From contig NZ_JADBGF010000001.1 in the NCBI RefSeq assembly GCF_014873495.1, positions 8,680,001 to 8,744,000 on the forward strand: a stretch of DNA of 64,000 nt, given 5' to 3'. This document shows positions 35,397 to 44,971 of this stretch, piece after piece. The translations under genes and the position numbers were made by a program. Numbering within the stretch: the stretch's first letter is position 1; each line of letters starts with the position of its first letter. The stretch is from Streptomyces stelliscabiei. Its GTDB lineage: Bacteria; Actinomycetota; Actinomycetes; Streptomycetales; Streptomycetaceae. The notes under the pieces were generated by a model, which saw only the letters and a program-made list of their open reading frames with translations, made no database searches and had not been told where the DNA came from.

Positions 35397-35885
35397 CTAA
35401 AGGCCTGCCTCGTCGGTGAGCAGCGTCATCCCCAGCGTGGTCGCGCCGACGGTCACTGCAACTGCCCCATGGCACTGGGAGTTCGGATCGTCAGCAGTAG
35501 GGTCGCCGTGGCACCCATTCGCCACGTACTCCGACCCCGCGTCCGTCATCTTCGTGATCTGCTCGGTGGTTGCCTCGTACGGTCGGCCGGAGTCGTTGAT
35601 TGCGGCCTGCAGTTCACGGACAACGTCCATGATGTCGGCGACGTAGCGGGCGCAGGCATTGCTCGAGGGTAGCTGGCAGGCGCTCGTCGACTCTGCGTCC
35701 TTGCCTGCGGCGGTTTCTAGCTTGGGGCTGTAGATCGGCTCCAGCTTCTCGGGCTGCTTCGCTGCGGTGGAAGCGGCAGTCTTGGTCGGCGCGCTCTTGG
35801 AATCGACACCGTCGTCCATTGAGCAGCTGGCGACGGCCGTGGTGAGCAGAAGGACGGTGGCGAGTGCGGTCGCGGTGCGGCGCAT
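35397..35885 (-). CDS. Small secreted lipoprotein of unknown function
   Basis: 162 aa. A signal peptide with n-region MRRTATALAT, hydrophobic VLLLTTAVA and lipobox VASC (Cys21) predicts a lipid-anchored extracellular protein. The mature part has a Lys/Ala/Ser-rich linker (22-60), then a compact domain with four Cys (SACQLPSSNACARY, NGCHGDP, NSQCHGA) that could form two disulfides. No family recognised. Its orientation differs from both neighbours, and nothing suggests a partner. Confidence 0.65.
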   Translation of the reverse strand: MRRTATALATVLLLTTAVASCSMDDGVDSKSAPTKTAASTAAKQPEKLEPIYSPKLETAAGKDAESTSACQLPSSNACARYVADIMDVVRELQAAINDSGRPYEATTEQITKMTDAGSEYVANGCHGDPTADDPNSQCHGAVAVTVGATTLGMTLLTDEAGL

Positions 35886-35988
35886 GGTTCCCCCCAGTGG
35901 TTCGGCGCACGGTGCGGCATCCTGCGAGATCGTGTGTCGAGTGAAGGCTGCGTGTCTGGGTTGTGGCTGCGGATGCCGGCGCCCGGCC

Positions 35989-36454
35989 GCGCGCGGACGC
36001 GAGCCGGGGACAGGAGGCGGTGTGCCGTCAGCAGCTCTCGTCGTCCTTCACCGCGTACGTGCAACCGCTCCAGGACCAGCTCCAGCAGACGCCGCGGCGC
36101 CCGGTCGGCCACCAGACGGTCGCGGAACTCGCTCAGCACGGAATGGTCGAACTCGGGATCGGTTAACTCCAGCCCCAGAAGAAACTTCCAGTCGATGCGC
36201 CGCGCACGGTAGCGGCCCCCTGGCGATCCGACAGGCCCTCCACGAACTGCAGCACCGACACGAGCGCCAACTGATGTGGCGGCCAGGCGGGTTGACCACG
36301 TTGTGGGAACAGCTCCCACGAAGTCCTCGTCGGCGAACAGCGGCCCGAGCGCCTCCCGGATCCGCATGCACAGACAGCCCTTGGGAAAGGCCAGCCGGGC
36401 CACCTCGGCGGTCTGGGCCGGAACCTCGCCCGGCAGACGTGGACGCAGCGACAT
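35989..36454 (-). mobile_element. IS1182-like transposase, N-terminal fragment
   Basis: ATG 36454 begins SLRPRLPGEVPAQTAEVARL then AFPKGCLCMRIREALGPLFA, typical of IS1182/IS5-group transposase N termini. After a frame change near 36300 it resumes as RIDWKFLLGLELTDPEFDHS, VLSEFRDRL and LLELVLERLH before fading near 35989. The catalytic domain is missing. Confidence 0.7.
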
Positions 36455-36863
36455 CTCGATCACCTCACGCTCGCGCCCCCACGCCGATCCGGCCATCATC
36501 CCGCCACCGCAAGGTCATTTGGCGACCACCGCCGAATTCGCCAACGGTGTCCTGAGAGGGACGTGACCGAAGCCCGCCCCGAACTGCCCGCGGCATCAAC
36601 CCCCTGGGCACCCGAGACCGATACCGGCCGTCGCTGGGTCGGCCCACCGCACTGCAGGCGGTCAGCGCCGCCGCCCTACGGACCATCCACCAAAACCGAC
36701 CAGAGCTGTCCCGGACCGTGAGGACGCCGCGTCAACGCGCGCAGTTCATCTACTGGTCACCTTGAGTACTCCTGGAATTACCTCGCAATTCTCAGCTGCT
36801 TCTCACATCCCACCGGTTTTGTGTCCTGCGTCGCCCGATTGGGCCGTACGACGAAGGAGGCGC
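36455..36863. other. Intergenic region with a possible coding remnant and the promoter of the VTC operon
   Basis: A plus-strand frame ending at 36765 (TALQAVSAAALRTIHQNRPE, then LSRTVRTPRQRAQFIYW) looks like the tail of an unrecognised gene. The last 100 bp before 36864 are locally AT-richer (GAGTACTCCTGGAATTACC) and are the likely promoter of the VTC-DUF4956-CotH operon. Confidence 0.35.
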
Positions 36864-37790
36864 ATGGTGGCACTACCGGTGACCACGTGGCGGAAATCCG
36901 AGAGCCGGGGGGAGGAGCAGCCCCCGGCAGAGGAACAGCCGTTGCACGTGGCCAGCAGGCTGCACTCGTTCAACCGGTTCGAGCTCAAGTACCTCGTTCC
37001 GGTCGAGGAGGCGGCCGAGATCCGGGACGAGCTGGCCGAGCGGATGGACCGCGATCTGAACAGCCCGGTCGGCGGGTACGGGGTGTGGAGCCTGTACTAC
37101 GACACCCCGCAGCTGCGGTTCTACTGGGAGAAGATCGAGGGCCTGAAGTTCCGGCGCAAGCTGCGCGTCCGCCACTACGGGAACCTGGACGGGGTGACCG
37201 ACGAGTCCCCGGTGTGTGTGGAGATCAAGCAGCGGGTCAACCGGGTCACACAGAAGCGCCGTATCACCCTCCCGTACGGCGTCGCCCGGCAGTTGTGCGA
37301 CGGCCGGGAGATGGTGGAGCACTCCGCCAGGGAAAGCGCCTTCATCCAGGAGGTGCTCGAACTCGTCGTACGACTGAATCTGCAGCCGACAGCGATCACC
37401 GGCTATCAGCGCGAGGCGCTGGTCGGCCGGGCCGCGGACACCGGGCTGCGGGTGACCTTCGACCGGCGCATCCGCGGCCGGGACCGGGACTTCCACTTCG
37501 GCACGCAGAACCCGGAGAACCGCTTCACCATCCCGCCGCACCTGTCGGTGATGGAGATCAAGGTCAACGAGCGCACCCCGTACTGGATCACGGACCTGGC
37601 GGCCCGCCGCAACCTCAGCCTCATCCGGGTCTCCAAGTATGTGCAGTCCATCGAGGCGTTCGGGCTCGCGCCCCGGTCCATCTTCCACGTCCACGAGGCC
37701 GACCATCCATCGCCTCACACCCCCACCACGAACGGGCTGTCCGAGCAGCCGTCGGCGCGTCAGGCGCCCTTGAAAGCAGGAGCACAGTGA
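36864..37790 (+). CDS. VTC-domain polyphosphate polymerase-like protein
   Basis: 308 aa. The VTC catalytic fold spans about 33-280: FNRFELKYLVP (strand with the Lys/Glu tunnel residues), SLYYDTPQLRFYWEKIEG, KFRRKLRVRHYGN, CVEIKQRVNRVTQKRR, REALVGRAADTGLRVTFDRR, VMEIKVNERTPYW. Alternating basic residues and EIK lining a beta tunnel are how VTC proteins bind ATP and grow polyphosphate; here the substrate is not proven. Start ATG 36864 follows GAAGGAGG. Its stop overlaps the DUF4956 GTG by 4 bp. VTC, DUF4956 and CotH genes often occur together in actinobacteria, suggesting an envelope-linked function. Confidence 0.85.
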   Translation: MVALPVTTWRKSESRGEEQPPAEEQPLHVASRLHSFNRFELKYLVPVEEAAEIRDELAERMDRDLNSPVGGYGVWSLYYDTPQLRFYWEKIEGLKFRRKLRVRHYGNLDGVTDESPVCVEIKQRVNRVTQKRRITLPYGVARQLCDGREMVEHSARESAFIQEVLELVVRLNLQPTAITGYQREALVGRAADTGLRVTFDRRIRGRDRDFHFGTQNPENRFTIPPHLSVMEIKVNERTPYWITDLAARRNLSLIRVSKYVQSIEAFGLAPRSIFHVHEADHPSPHTPTTNGLSEQPSARQAPLKAGAQ

Positions 37791-38464
37791 ACTTCGATCT
37801 GCAGGAACTCAGCGGCACGTTCAGCGTTGCCGATGTCGTCGTGGCCATGGCGCTGTCGTTCGTCCTGAGCACGTTGATCGGTTACGTGTACCGGTACACG
37901 CACCGCAACGTCTCCTACAGCCAGTCCTACGTCCAGACGCTCGTCATCGTGGGCATGGTCGTCGCGCTGATCATGCTCGTCGTCGGGTCCAACCTGGCGC
38001 GGGCGTTCTCCCTGGTCGGTGCGTTGTCCGTGGTCCGGTTCCGGAACGCGGTCAAGGAGACACGAGACGTCGGCTTCATCTTCCTGGCCATGGCGATCGG
38101 CATGGCCTGCGGCGCCCGCTTCTACACGCTGGCTGCGGTCGGCGCCGTGGTGATCTGCGCCGTCATGCTCGTCATGTTCAAGTTCAACTGGTTCGCCCTC
38201 AACGTGCAGCGGCAGGTCGTCAAGGTCCAGGTGCCGGCCGGTGAAGACTACGGCCCCGCCATCGGTGACGTACTGATCAAGTACACCAGCGAGTTCGAGC
38301 TTGTGAGCACCGAGACGATCCGCGGCGGCGCGCTGACCGAGGTGTTCTACACGGTGCGCATGAAGAAGGGCACCGAGCCCGGCGACCTGGTGGCCGCGCT
38401 GCAGGAGCGGACATCGGGCCAGCGGGTGACGGTGCTGACCGGTTACGACTCGACCGACCTGTGA
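37787..38464 (+). CDS. DUF4956 membrane protein
   Basis: 225 aa with four predicted membrane helices in the first 135 residues ([72 protein letters not shown]) and a soluble C-terminal domain (about 150-225). The loop [20 protein letters not shown] is the DUF4956 hallmark. GTG 37787 overlaps the VTC stop (GTGA) and its own TGA overlaps the next ATG, so all three proteins are made in fixed proportion. Likely the membrane partner of the VTC protein; function not established. Confidence 0.85.
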   Translation: MNFDLQELSGTFSVADVVVAMALSFVLSTLIGYVYRYTHRNVSYSQSYVQTLVIVGMVVALIMLVVGSNLARAFSLVGALSVVRFRNAVKETRDVGFIFLAMAIGMACGARFYTLAAVGAVVICAVMLVMFKFNWFALNVQRQVVKVQVPAGEDYGPAIGDVLIKYTSEFELVSTETIRGGALTEVFYTVRMKKGTEPGDLVAALQERTSGQRVTVLTGYDSTDL

Positions 38465-40245
38465 TGGCCGGCGGCAGCGAGGCGGCCCCCACGGCCGCTG
38501 TGCGCAGGCCGCGGCGGATGCGGGACCGGGTACCCGTACGGCTGCGGCACCACTGGAAGTCCGCCGGCGCCCTCTGCGCGGGACTGGCGGTGATGGTCTA
38601 CTTCTTCGGCGACGCCCGAATCTCGCCGTACGTCACCTCCTCCTCCCGCGTGGAGGCTGACGCCATCACACAGAACGTCGAGGGCACGGTCGACCTGTAC
38701 GACACCTCGGTCTCCCACTCCATCCAACTGGAGTACGACCAGACCGACTTCACGAAGATGATGAAGGAGTTCCGCGAGGACGGGACCAAGGACTACATCG
38801 AGGCCGACCTCACCATCGACGGGGTCTACCTCGAGGACGTTGGAATCCGCCTCAAGGGCAACTCCACACTGTCGTCCCTGCGCGGAAGCGGCCGGGGCAG
38901 GCCCGGTGGCGGCCGGACCATGCCCGAAGGCGCCGAGCAGGGCGCCCCGGAGGCGCAGCAGGACGGCGCCACCGGGGGCCGGGACCGCGGCCAGGCCAAT
39001 GGCCGCGGTCCCGGCGGGGCCGGCGGCATGGGGGGCCTGATGACCAACTACAACCTGTCCGAGAAGAAGCCCGAGGAACTGCCCTGGCTCATCAAGATCG
39101 ACGAGTTCGTCGAGGGCCGCGCCTATCAGGGCGAGCGGGAGATCTCGCTGCGCCCCGGAAGCAACGGCCAGGTGCCGGTGAACGAGGCCCTCGCGCTGAG
39201 CCTGACGGACACCACCGGTCAGAAGAACGAGCGGTACGCCTTCACGTCGGTGAAGGTCAACAACCGTCCGGTCGCCGCCCGGTTGATGGTCGAGAGCCCG
39301 GACACGGAGTACGCGGAGTCCGTCGCTGACGGGAACGGCGTGCTCTACAAGGCGCGGGCCGGCGGCAGCTTCGAGTACAAGGGCGACGACCCGACCGACT
39401 ACGAGGAGTCGTTCGAGCAGCTCAACAAGGTGGGCAGTCAGGACCTGGAGCCGGTCATGAAGCTCATCAAGTGGGCGAACGAGGCGTCGGACGAGGAGTT
39501 CGAGAAGGAACTCGACCAGCACGTGGACGTCGAGTCCTTGGCGACGTATCTCGCCGCGCAGAACCTGCTCATGAACTTCGACGACATGGCCGGACCCGGC
39601 AAGAACTATCTGCTGTGGTACGACCTGGACACCAAGAAGTTCTCGGTCCTGGGATGGGACTACAACTTCACCTTCACCGGCGATGCGACCTCGGGCCCGG
39701 ACGACGACACGGGCATGGGCGGTGCCTTCGGTGGTGGCGCTGGAGGTGCCACTGGGCAGAGCAGCCGGGGCGGCCAGGGCACAGGTGGCCAAGCCGCGCA
39801 GAACATGCCCTCCGGGATGCCGTCAGGAATGCCCGAAGGAATGCCTGAAGGAATGCCTGAAGGGATGCCTTCGGGGATGCCCGAGAATCTGCCGGAAGGC
39901 ATGCCGTCCGAAATGCCTTCCGGTCTGCCGGGCGGTCAGAACGGCCAAGGCGGTCAGGGCGGTGAGGGCGAAGGCGGTGGGTTCGCCGGCATGATCGGCC
40001 ACCCGCTGAAGGAGCGCTTCCTGGACTCGGACACCTTCGACCCCGTCTACAAGAAGGCGTACAAGGAGCTGTACCAGAAGTTCTACGGCTCCGGGACCGC
40101 ACTGAAGGCGCTGAACGCCATCGCCGAACAGGCGGGGAAGGCCGGTGCCGACGGCAAGGAGCTGGACTCCGCCGTCGAGAAGCTGCGCAAGACGGTCACC
40201 GACCGTACCGCGGCGCTGGCCAAGAACAAGGAGGTGACCGGCTGA
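38464..40245 (+). CDS. CotH-kinase-like membrane-anchored protein with an MP(S/E)G repeat
   Basis: 593 aa. One N-terminal signal-anchor helix (about 32-50, [14 protein letters not shown]) places the rest outside the cell. The CotH fold begins at about 65; [12 protein letters not shown] is its signature, [24 protein letters not shown]-type strands and [20 protein letters not shown] then [12 protein letters not shown] supply the kinase-like Asp residues. Two low-complexity inserts are present: Gly/Gln/Arg-rich at about 140-195 and 11 tandem MPSG/MPEG units at about 448-491. ATG 38464 overlaps the previous TGA (TGATG). CotH proteins phosphorylate Ser in coat proteins of spores; here the target is unknown. 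Confidence 0.82.
   Translation: MAGGSEAAPTAAVRRPRRMRDRVPVRLRHHWKSAGALCAGLAVMVYFFGDARISPYVTSSSRVEADAITQNVEGTVDLYDTSVSHSIQLEYDQTDFTKMMKEFREDGTKDYIEADLTIDGVYLEDVGIRLKGNSTLSSLRGSGRGRPGGGRTMPEGAEQGAPEAQQDGATGGRDRGQANGRGPGGAGGMGGLMTNYNLSEKKPEELPWLIKIDEFVEGRAYQGEREISLRPGSNGQVPVNEALALSLTDTTGQKNERYAFTSVKVNNRPVAARLMVESPDTEYAESVADGNGVLYKARAGGSFEYKGDDPTDYEESFEQLNKVGSQDLEPVMKLIKWANEASDEEFEKELDQHVDVESLATYLAAQNLLMNFDDMAGPGKNYLLWYDLDTKKFSVLGWDYNFTFTGDATSGPDDDTGMGGAFGGGAGGATGQSSRGGQGTGGQAAQNMPSGMPSGMPEGMPEGMPEGMPSGMPENLPEGMPSEMPSGLPGGQNGQGGQGGEGEGGGFAGMIGHPLKERFLDSDTFDPVYKKAYKELYQKFYGSGTALKALNAIAEQAGKAGADGKELDSAVEKLRKTVTDRTAALAKNKEVTG
39804..39935 (+). repeat. In-frame 12-bp tandem repeat coding MP(S/E)G
   Basis: Eleven 12-bp units encode MPSG, MPSG, three [24 protein letters not shown] and LPGG inside the CotH-like protein. 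Third-position variation shows that the peptide rather than the DNA is maintained. A related but shorter series is in the glycosyltransferase at 46552-46700. Confidence 0.85.
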
Positions 40246-40251
40246 TCCCCG

Positions 40252-40291
40252 GCGCCCGGACGGCAGTCCCCGTGGGGCGCCGTCCGGGCGC
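40252..40291 (+). terminator. Strong hairpin terminator after the CotH gene
   Basis: Perfect 13-bp stem GCGCCCGGACGGC / GCCGTCCGGGCGC with a 14-nt loop, starting 7 bp after the CotH stop. There is no T-run, as usual for streptomycete terminators. It separates the VTC operon from the two-component genes. Confidence 0.75.
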
Positions 40292-40330
40292 TCGGCGCAC
40301 CGCGAACGCCTCACCAGCAAAGGAAGGTCT

Positions 40331-41077
40331 ATGCCCGTCGCGCCGTCGGCGCCCGCGCCACCTCCACACAATGTGCTCGTCGTCGAGGACGACCCCAGCA
40401 TCCGCACCTTGCTCACCTCCGCTCTGCACGCCGCCGGTTACTCCGTGAGCACCGCCGACACAGGTCAGACCGCCATGTTCGAGGCCGGTCGCGGCCAACC
40501 CGACCTGATCGTGCTGGACGTCGGCCTTCCGGACATCGACGGCTTCGCGGTGACCCGTCATCTGCGGGCTGAGGGCGTCTATACGCCGGTGCTGTTCCTG
40601 ACGGCGCGTACGGACGTCGAGGACCGCATCATCGGCCTCAGCTCCGGCGGCGACGACTACGTCACCAAGCCGTTCCACGTGCAGGAGGTGCTGCTGCGCA
40701 TCCGTGCCATCCTGCGGCGCAGCGACATGCCACCAAGCGGCGGGACCAGGAGGCCGCCGCTGCGGTACGAGGATCTGGAGCTGGACCAGCAGACCCACGA
40801 GGTGCGCCGGGCCGGGCTGCCCATCCAGCTGTCGCCCACCGAGTTCCGGCTCCTGGTCTGCCTGCTTGCGCAGCCGGAACGCGTGGTGGGCAAGAAGGAG
40901 ATCCTGTCCGAGGTCTGGCACTACGACTTCGCCGGTGACGCCCGCATCGTCGACACCTACGTACGCAACCTGCGGCGCAAGATAGACCGGTTCGAACCCC
41001 AGCTCATCCAGACGGTCCGCGGTGTCGGCTACTGCCTGCGGGCCGCACGCCCCGGACCGGGGGCGGCGGCGCTGTGA
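40331..41077 (+). CDS. OmpR-family response regulator (pair 1)
   Basis: 248 aa. The receiver domain (about 14-125) has the acidic pair in VVEDDPSIR, phospho-acceptor Asp in LIVLDVGLPD and the Lys of YVTKPF; the winged-helix effector domain (about 148-240) has LSPTEFRLLVCLLAQPERVV and the wing TYVRNLRRKIDRFEPQLIQT, VRGVGYCLR. ATG 40331 follows AGGAAGG. GTGA overlap couples it to the kinase gene. Closely similar to the regulator at 47264-48007; both lie around the VTC/CotH and glycosyltransferase genes, which are the obvious candidate targets. Confidence 0.93.
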   Translation: MPVAPSAPAPPPHNVLVVEDDPSIRTLLTSALHAAGYSVSTADTGQTAMFEAGRGQPDLIVLDVGLPDIDGFAVTRHLRAEGVYTPVLFLTARTDVEDRIIGLSSGGDDYVTKPFHVQEVLLRIRAILRRSDMPPSGGTRRPPLRYEDLELDQQTHEVRRAGLPIQLSPTEFRLLVCLLAQPERVVGKKEILSEVWHYDFAGDARIVDTYVRNLRRKIDRFEPQLIQTVRGVGYCLRAARPGPGAAAL

Positions 41078-42645
41078 GGCGGTGGCTGCGCCGGCTGAAA
41101 CCGCGCTCGCTGCGCGCCCGCCTGGTGCTCGGCGTCACGCTGCTGGCCACCTCGGCGGTTCTGCTCTGTCAGGCGGCAGGGCTCGCCCTGCTCCACTCCT
41201 GGCTGACGGACCAGGTCGACGGGCGACTGAGCCGTTTCCAGCTGGTGCCCCAGCTTTACAAGGACGTGGCCGACGGCCGGACGGCGTCAGGGGCGTCCGC
41301 CAGGACGGGCGGCCTCCCTTCGGACTACCGGGTGTACTTCTACGACAGAGGCGGCCACCGGATTGCCATGTCGCTGAGCGGCGACGGGGGCAGTGCCGGG
41401 CCGCGACTCCCGAAGTCGGAGGCGGAACTCGGCCTCAAGAACGGCCGACCCGCCACGGTCGCCGCAACCGACGGCGGCAGTACCTGGCGGGTGATCGCCC
41501 GGACCGGCACCGACGGCACCCGGGTCGTGGTGGCGCTGCCTCTGAAGGAGGTGGACGAGGCGACCTCCCGGATGCTGTGGTTCAGCCTCGCTGTCGGGGT
41601 GGCCGTCGCAGCGGGGGTCGTCCTCTTCGGCACCCTCGCTGTGCGGCTGGGGCTGCGGCCGCTGGTCGGAGTCGAACGCACTGCCAGGCGCATCGCCGAA
41701 GGTGAGTTGGAACTGAGCGTTTCGGACCGGCATGCGGTCACCGAGGTCGGCCACCTCAGCCGTGCCCTGAACACGATGCTCGACCGGCTGCGCACCGCGC
41801 TGCGTCGCACCGAGGCGTCGGAGCAACGGCTGCGCCACTTCCTGGCGGACGTCGGCCATGAACTGCGAACTCCCCTCACGTCTCTGCAGGGCTTCGCCGA
41901 ACTCCTGGTGCAGGAGCCGGAGATGAGCCTGGAGCGACGCCAGGAGGCGCAGCAGCTGATCGTGCGGAACGCCGACCGGATGAGCCGTCTCATCGAGAGC
42001 CTGTCCCAACTGGCCAGGCTCGGTGAGGTACCCGCGACGCGGTGGCAACCGGTCGACCTCCTCTCTCTCGTGGCCGACGGTATCGCTGCCGTCGCCGTGC
42101 GACACCCTGGGCGCAGCATCGGCCTTGGCACTCTCGCCGACCCCGAGGACGACGCCCGCGTGAACGAGTTGGACGTCGTCGACGCCGTCGGCGACCCGCA
42201 TCAGCTGGCGCAGATCCTGTCGAATCTGCTCACCAATGCGTGCGTCCACACTCCGACCGGGACACACATCCAGGTGCGTGTCGGCACCCTTCGAGTCCGC
42301 CCACACGGGCCGGGCACGACGGGACCGGGCCGTACCAGCGCCAACGCTCCGCTCATACCCGGTACTCGGGTCTGTGTCGTCGAGGTCGCCGATGACGGGG
42401 CCGGCCTTGCCGAGTCGCACGCGCGGCGGGTGTTCGAGCGGTTCTACCGCGTCGATTCGACCGAGCGGGCCGCGGCAGCGGGGTCCGGCCTGGGGCTCGC
42501 GATCGCCGCCGGCGCCGCCGAGGCCAACGGCGGCCGTCTGGAACTCGAGGCCAGGCCAGGTGAAGGCTGCACATTCCGTCTGCTCCTGCCGTATCAGCCC
42601 GCCGCTGCGGCGACGGCTGCCCCGGCTCTCCACACCTGCGTATAG
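41074..42645 (+). CDS. Sensor histidine kinase (pair 1)
   Basis: 523 aa membrane kinase. Helices at about 18-42 and 165-195 bracket an extracytoplasmic sensor of about 120 aa. HAMP (about 195-250), dimerisation/phosphoacceptor FLADVGHELRTPLTSLQGFA (His about 266), and the ATPase boxes NLLTNACVHTP (N), DDGAGL (G1) and GSGLGLAIA (G2) are complete. An unusual Pro/Arg/Thr-rich insert (about 400-425) sits between the N and G1 boxes, as in the second kinase. GTG 41074 overlaps the regulator stop by 4 bp. Confidence 0.92.
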   Translation: MRRWLRRLKPRSLRARLVLGVTLLATSAVLLCQAAGLALLHSWLTDQVDGRLSRFQLVPQLYKDVADGRTASGASARTGGLPSDYRVYFYDRGGHRIAMSLSGDGGSAGPRLPKSEAELGLKNGRPATVAATDGGSTWRVIARTGTDGTRVVVALPLKEVDEATSRMLWFSLAVGVAVAAGVVLFGTLAVRLGLRPLVGVERTARRIAEGELELSVSDRHAVTEVGHLSRALNTMLDRLRTALRRTEASEQRLRHFLADVGHELRTPLTSLQGFAELLVQEPEMSLERRQEAQQLIVRNADRMSRLIESLSQLARLGEVPATRWQPVDLLSLVADGIAAVAVRHPGRSIGLGTLADPEDDARVNELDVVDAVGDPHQLAQILSNLLTNACVHTPTGTHIQVRVGTLRVRPHGPGTTGPGRTSANAPLIPGTRVCVVEVADDGAGLAESHARRVFERFYRVDSTERAAAAGSGLGLAIAAGAAEANGGRLELEARPGEGCTFRLLLPYQPAAAATAAPALHTCV

Positions 42646-42675
42646 GGCCGCATCGCTACAAAAGGAGTGCCACCG

Positions 42676-43512
42676 GTGAAGCTCAGCACCGTACGACTGG
42701 GACAAGGCCGTACAGCCGCCGCACGTCTGCAGAAGAAACACTGCGTGGTGCTGCCCTACCCGGACGTCGGGGCGCTGGTCGCCTCCGGCGCCGACTGGCG
42801 GGAACCAGCCGCTGAGGAAACCGGTGAACGCCGCAGGCTGGACGACATCTCCTACGCGCCCCTCATCACCCGGCCGAGCAAGATCGTTCGTGTGGGACCC
42901 AACTACGCCGCACGGGTACGGGAGACGGGCACCTCCTTCCCCACCGTTCCGGTGTTCTCCGTGCGGCAAGGCGGCCAGGGCGTTGCAGGTGCCCGCGACG
43001 CCATCTGCCTGTCGGCCGAGGGCCGGGACGTGGACTGGGGCGTGGAGTTGGGCCTGGTGATCGGGTGCCGGACCCGTGAGGTCACGGCCCGGACGGCGCT
43101 GCGCCATGTCGCGGGCTACACCGTCGTCAACGGCGTCGCCGCGCGGAGCGACTCGGGAAGCGCCCCGGCGTCGGGACTGTCCACGGACGTCACCCTGGTG
43201 GGACCCGCCATGGTCACCACCGACGACGTGCCGACGGGCGGCCGGGGTCTGACGATGAGCTGTGTCATCGACGGACGGGTCCGCCAGAAGGCGAACACCT
43301 CGCAGCTGATCTTCGACGTAGCCACCGTCATCGCCCATGTCAGCACCGTAGTCACGCTGCTGCCCGGAGACCTGATCACGACGGGCAGGCCGGCCGGACC
43401 AGGCACTGGACGCGAACCCGAGGTCCTTCTGTACCCCGGTGTGGACATGGTCACCGAGATCAAGGGTGTCGGGGAACTCAGGAACTCCGTGGTGCGGTCG
43501 GGTTCGCAGTGA
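42676..43512 (+). CDS. Fumarylacetoacetate hydrolase-fold protein with an altered metal site
   Basis: 278 aa. The C-terminal FAH domain (about 75-270) is recognisable: SKIVRVGPNYAAR, DWGVELGLVIGCRTREV, YTVVNGVAAR, STDVTLVGPAMVTTDDVP, VSTVVTLLPGDLITTGRPAG. In active members an ExE pair and a later Asp bind Mg or Mn; here the first Glu is Gly (GVE) and the SFD-type Asp segment reads ARSDSGSAPASGL, so metal binding may be lost or rearranged. GTG 42676 with AAAGGAG 9 nt upstream is the start; it follows kinase 1 by 30 nt and may be co-transcribed. Hydrolase or decarboxylase activity is doubtful. Confidence 0.7.
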   Translation: MKLSTVRLGQGRTAAARLQKKHCVVLPYPDVGALVASGADWREPAAEETGERRRLDDISYAPLITRPSKIVRVGPNYAARVRETGTSFPTVPVFSVRQGGQGVAGARDAICLSAEGRDVDWGVELGLVIGCRTREVTARTALRHVAGYTVVNGVAARSDSGSAPASGLSTDVTLVGPAMVTTDDVPTGGRGLTMSCVIDGRVRQKANTSQLIFDVATVIAHVSTVVTLLPGDLITTGRPAGPGTGREPEVLLYPGVDMVTEIKGVGELRNSVVRSGSQ

Positions 43513-43569
43513 ACCGTGGGAGTGCTTTCGGCCATAGATCTGACTCTCTGTCAGTTCTCAGCGTTCTTT

Positions 43570-43589
43570 CCCCGCCTCCACAGGCGGGG
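43570..43589. terminator. Hairpin between the FAH-fold and GT2 genes
   Basis: CCCCGCCT-CCAC-AGGCGGGG, perfect 8-bp stem with a 4-nt loop, 58 bp after the FAH-fold stop. A T-run lies on its 5' side, so it could also stop transcription coming from the right. It ends the first two-component operon. Confidence 0.65.
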
Positions 43590-43664
43590 CGGCAACAGTG
43601 AGGCCGCGGCCCGGACCTGGGCCTCAGAGCCGCAGTCTGCCGTCCCCTCACGCCTGAGGAAGCC

Positions 43665-44954
43665 ATGACTCCCACCCCCCATCTCACCGAGACCACTGCC
43701 CGCCCGGAGCGCTTGGCCCCGTTCCAGCAGGTCGAGCGGTCCCTTCATGCACAGGCCGGTACCGCGACGGTCGACATCGTCGTTCCGGTCTACAACGAGG
43801 AACGCGCCCTGCCCGGCTGCCTGCGCACACTCCACGCCCGACTGGCGGCGGACTTCCCCTTCCCCTGGCGGATCACGGTCGCCGACAACGCCAGCACCGA
43901 CGAGACCCTCGCCACCGCCCGTCGCCTCGCCGACGAACTGCCGGGCGTCGGCGTCGTCCACCTCGACCGCAAGGGCCGCGGGCTCGCCCTGCGCACCGTC
44001 TGGGGCGCCAGCGACGCGGACATCGTCGCGTACATGGACGTGGACCTGTCCACCGGCCTCGACGGGCTGCTGCCGCTGGTCGCCCCCCTGGCCAGCGGTC
44101 ACTCGGACCTCGCCATCGGTTCCCGGCTGGCACCTGGGTCGCGCACGGTGCGCGGCCCGCGCCGCGAGTTCATCTCCCGCTGCTACAACGGCATCATCCG
44201 GCTCACGCACGGCGTCCGGTTCACCGACGCCCAATGCGGATTCAAGGCGGCCCGCACCGAGGTGCTGCGGCCCTTGTTGCAGGTGGCCCGCGATGACGCG
44301 TGGTTCTTCGACACCGAGCTGCTGCTGCTCGCCGAGCACAACGGACTGCGGGTCCACGAGGTCCCCGTCGACTGGGTCGAGGACGTGGACACCCGGGTGG
44401 ACATTGTGGGCACCGCCACGGACGACCTGCGCGGGCTGTGGCGGATGACGCGGCTCAAGGCATCCGGCGGCGCCCGGGTCGACGTACCGTCTCGCCCCGC
44501 ACCGGCCGCCGAGCACCCCGACGCGGTCCTCGCACCCACCACCCGGCGTGGCGCGTTGTCGTGGGAGGTCGGCTGCTTCCTGGCGATCGGTGTCGTCTCC
44601 ACGGTCGGGCAGGCGCTGCTTTACTGGCTGCTGCGCGGTTGGTGGAGCCCGGCCGTCGCCAACCTGGTCTCGCTGTTCGTCCTCACCGTCCTCAACACGG
44701 AGGCGAACCGACGCCTCACCTTCCGGTACTCCACTGCTCCGCCCGCGCGAGCGCACTTGGGCGCCGGGGGCCTGTTCGTCCTGGGGTACCTGGTCACCTC
44801 CGGCGCGGTGCTGTGGTTCAAGTGGCTCGATCCCGGGGCCTCGACAGCCGCTGAGACCGCGGTCCTCGCCACGGCATCCGTGGTGGTCACCTGCGTGCGC
44901 TTCGCCGTGCTGCGGCTGGCCGTCTTCACCAGCGCCCCCCGCCGTACCCGTTGA
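43665..44954 (+). CDS. GT2 glycosyltransferase fused to a GtrA membrane domain
   Basis: 429 aa. Residues 35-265 form a GT-A family 2 transferase of the dolichol-phosphate mannose/undecaprenyl-phosphate glycosyltransferase type: DIVVPVYNEERALPGCLR, NASTDETLA, YMDVDLSTGLDGLLP (DXD) and DAQCGFKAARTEVL. Residues 300-420 are a four-helix GtrA domain that flips the lipid-linked sugar (EVGCFLAIGVVSTVGQALLY, LNTEANRRLTFRYS). Combining the synthase and the flippase-like part in one chain channels undecaprenyl-phosphate sugar across the membrane for the next enzyme. ATG 43665 follows GAGGAAG. The next gene, a PMT-type transferase, is the likely consumer. Confidence 0.9.
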   Translation: MTPTPHLTETTARPERLAPFQQVERSLHAQAGTATVDIVVPVYNEERALPGCLRTLHARLAADFPFPWRITVADNASTDETLATARRLADELPGVGVVHLDRKGRGLALRTVWGASDADIVAYMDVDLSTGLDGLLPLVAPLASGHSDLAIGSRLAPGSRTVRGPRREFISRCYNGIIRLTHGVRFTDAQCGFKAARTEVLRPLLQVARDDAWFFDTELLLLAEHNGLRVHEVPVDWVEDVDTRVDIVGTATDDLRGLWRMTRLKASGGARVDVPSRPAPAAEHPDAVLAPTTRRGALSWEVGCFLAIGVVSTVGQALLYWLLRGWWSPAVANLVSLFVLTVLNTEANRRLTFRYSTAPPARAHLGAGGLFVLGYLVTSGAVLWFKWLDPGASTAAETAVLATASVVVTCVRFAVLRLAVFTSAPRRTR

Positions 44955-44971
44955 CGAGAGCGACTTCCGAC

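Noticed and set aside
36821-37780. Plus-strand frame upstream of and fused to the DUF4956 frame
   Set aside because: It is the +1 shadow of the VTC gene; the DUF4956 protein begins at GTG 37787.
39804-39935. Tandem 12-bp repeat considered as a CRISPR-like or regulatory array
   Set aside because: The units are in frame, encode MP(S/E)G inside the CotH-like protein, and have no spacers.
41287-43338. Long minus-strand open frame (683 codons) opposite kinase 1 and the FAH-fold gene
   Set aside because: GC-rich third positions of the plus-strand genes keep the antisense frame open; composition is Arg/Gly/Asp-rich with no domain.
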